From an uncultured Jannaschia sp. (GTDB taxonomy: Bacteria > Pseudomonadota > Alphaproteobacteria > Rhodobacterales > Rhodobacteraceae), in contig NZ_CANLTQ010000008.1 of NCBI RefSeq assembly GCF_947494025.1, positions 59,498 through 123,497 on the forward strand: a stretch of 64,000 nucleotides of DNA, in the 5' to 3' direction. Positions within the stretch are counted from its first letter, which is position 1. Every line of letters starts with the position of its first letter. A model generated the notes under the pieces. The model was not told where the DNA came from, did not search any database, and was given only the letters and a program-made list of their open reading frames with translations. Below are positions 63,898 to 64,000 of the stretch, one piece after another. The position numbers and the translations under genes were made by a program.

Positions 63898-64000
63898 ATG
63901 AGTGATCCAACCCCGCCGCAGCGCGATGACGCGACCGAGACAATCCCGGTCGCGCAGGAACGTCTGAAGGTCTCCAAGCATGAGACCGAGCGTCTCGTCG
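63898..64000 (+). CDS. YsnF/AvaK-type (DUF2382) stress protein, partial
   Basis: Starts at ATG 63898 with a GGAGGCGGAGG ribosome site and runs off the right edge. The visible 34 residues end IPVAQERLKVSKHETERLV, which matches the opening strand of DUF2382 (IPV.EE.L.VGK). Such proteins often accompany a PRC-barrel domain and occur in stress islands. Confidence 0.6.
   Translation, partial: MSDPTPPQRDDATETIPVAQERLKVSKHETERLV

Noticed and set aside
1..64000. tRNA, rRNA, CRISPR arrays, conjugation genes
   Set aside because: None recognised on either strand; no regularly spaced repeats or relaxase/type IV secretion motifs were seen.

Overview
The window is high-GC DNA from an alphaproteobacterium, most likely a Rhodobacterales/Roseobacter-type organism, and it lies on a large secondary replicon. 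The main evidence is a complete repABC replication-partition cassette near 8.2-11.7 kb with four matching palindromes of the form TTGAC-N4-GTCAA. The surrounding gene set is dominated by importers typical of that group: one tripartite tricarboxylate transporter, two TRAP transporters, a phosphonate-type ABC, a dipeptide-type ABC and two ribose-type ABCs. No rRNA, tRNA or CRISPR array was seen.

Layout. 0-8.2 kb: a LacI-type regulator between two divergent arms, one with genes resembling sulfoacetate catabolism (sauS, sauT) and a TTT transporter, the other a TRAP transporter. 8.2-11.8 kb: repABC with parS candidates, an antisense-RNA candidate and a candidate attenuator before repC. 11.8-18.3 kb: amidohydrolase, HAD hydrolase, second TRAP transporter and a secreted two-domain histidine phosphatase/SnoaL-like protein. 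18.5-21.4 kb: TetR regulator, tandem SpoIIAA/STAS-like protein, lipoprotein hydrolase. 21.6-25.9 kb: phnDCEE with a HAD phosphatase. 26.3-40.2 kb: a peptide-type ABC system and a ribose-type ABC operon with BtpA, TenA-like and phosphotriesterase-like enzymes and a PfkB kinase; a shared palindrome GTTTAGTAAAC suggests one LacI regulator controls all of it. 40.4-42.5 kb: cation/proton antiporter and an aberrant cation-diffusion-facilitator protein. 43-51.3 kb: a second ribose/LsrB-type ABC operon with DUF4432, PfkB and FGGY proteins.

51.9-54.2 kb is a graveyard of two broken insertion sequences (IS3 and IS256 families). From 54.4 kb the content changes to envelope and stress-like genes: an alpha/beta hydrolase, an endonuclease/exonuclease/phosphatase protein, a phospholipase D/cardiolipin synthase-like protein, a five-EF-hand secreted protein, a PQQ-type sugar dehydrogenase, an alpha/beta hydrolase fused to a DehI-like dehalogenase domain, ExoD, and the start of a stress-type DUF2382 protein. 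A second fragment of the same IS256 5' end lies at 63.4 kb in the same orientation, so this block may have been carried or rearranged between IS copies.

Most promising points for follow-up: the 26-40 kb LacI regulon as a candidate undescribed catabolic pathway, the hydrolase-DehI fusion, the secreted phosphatase-SnoaL fusion, and the parS site overlapping the predicted promoter of the replication antisense RNA. All family calls are from reading motifs; no database search was run.
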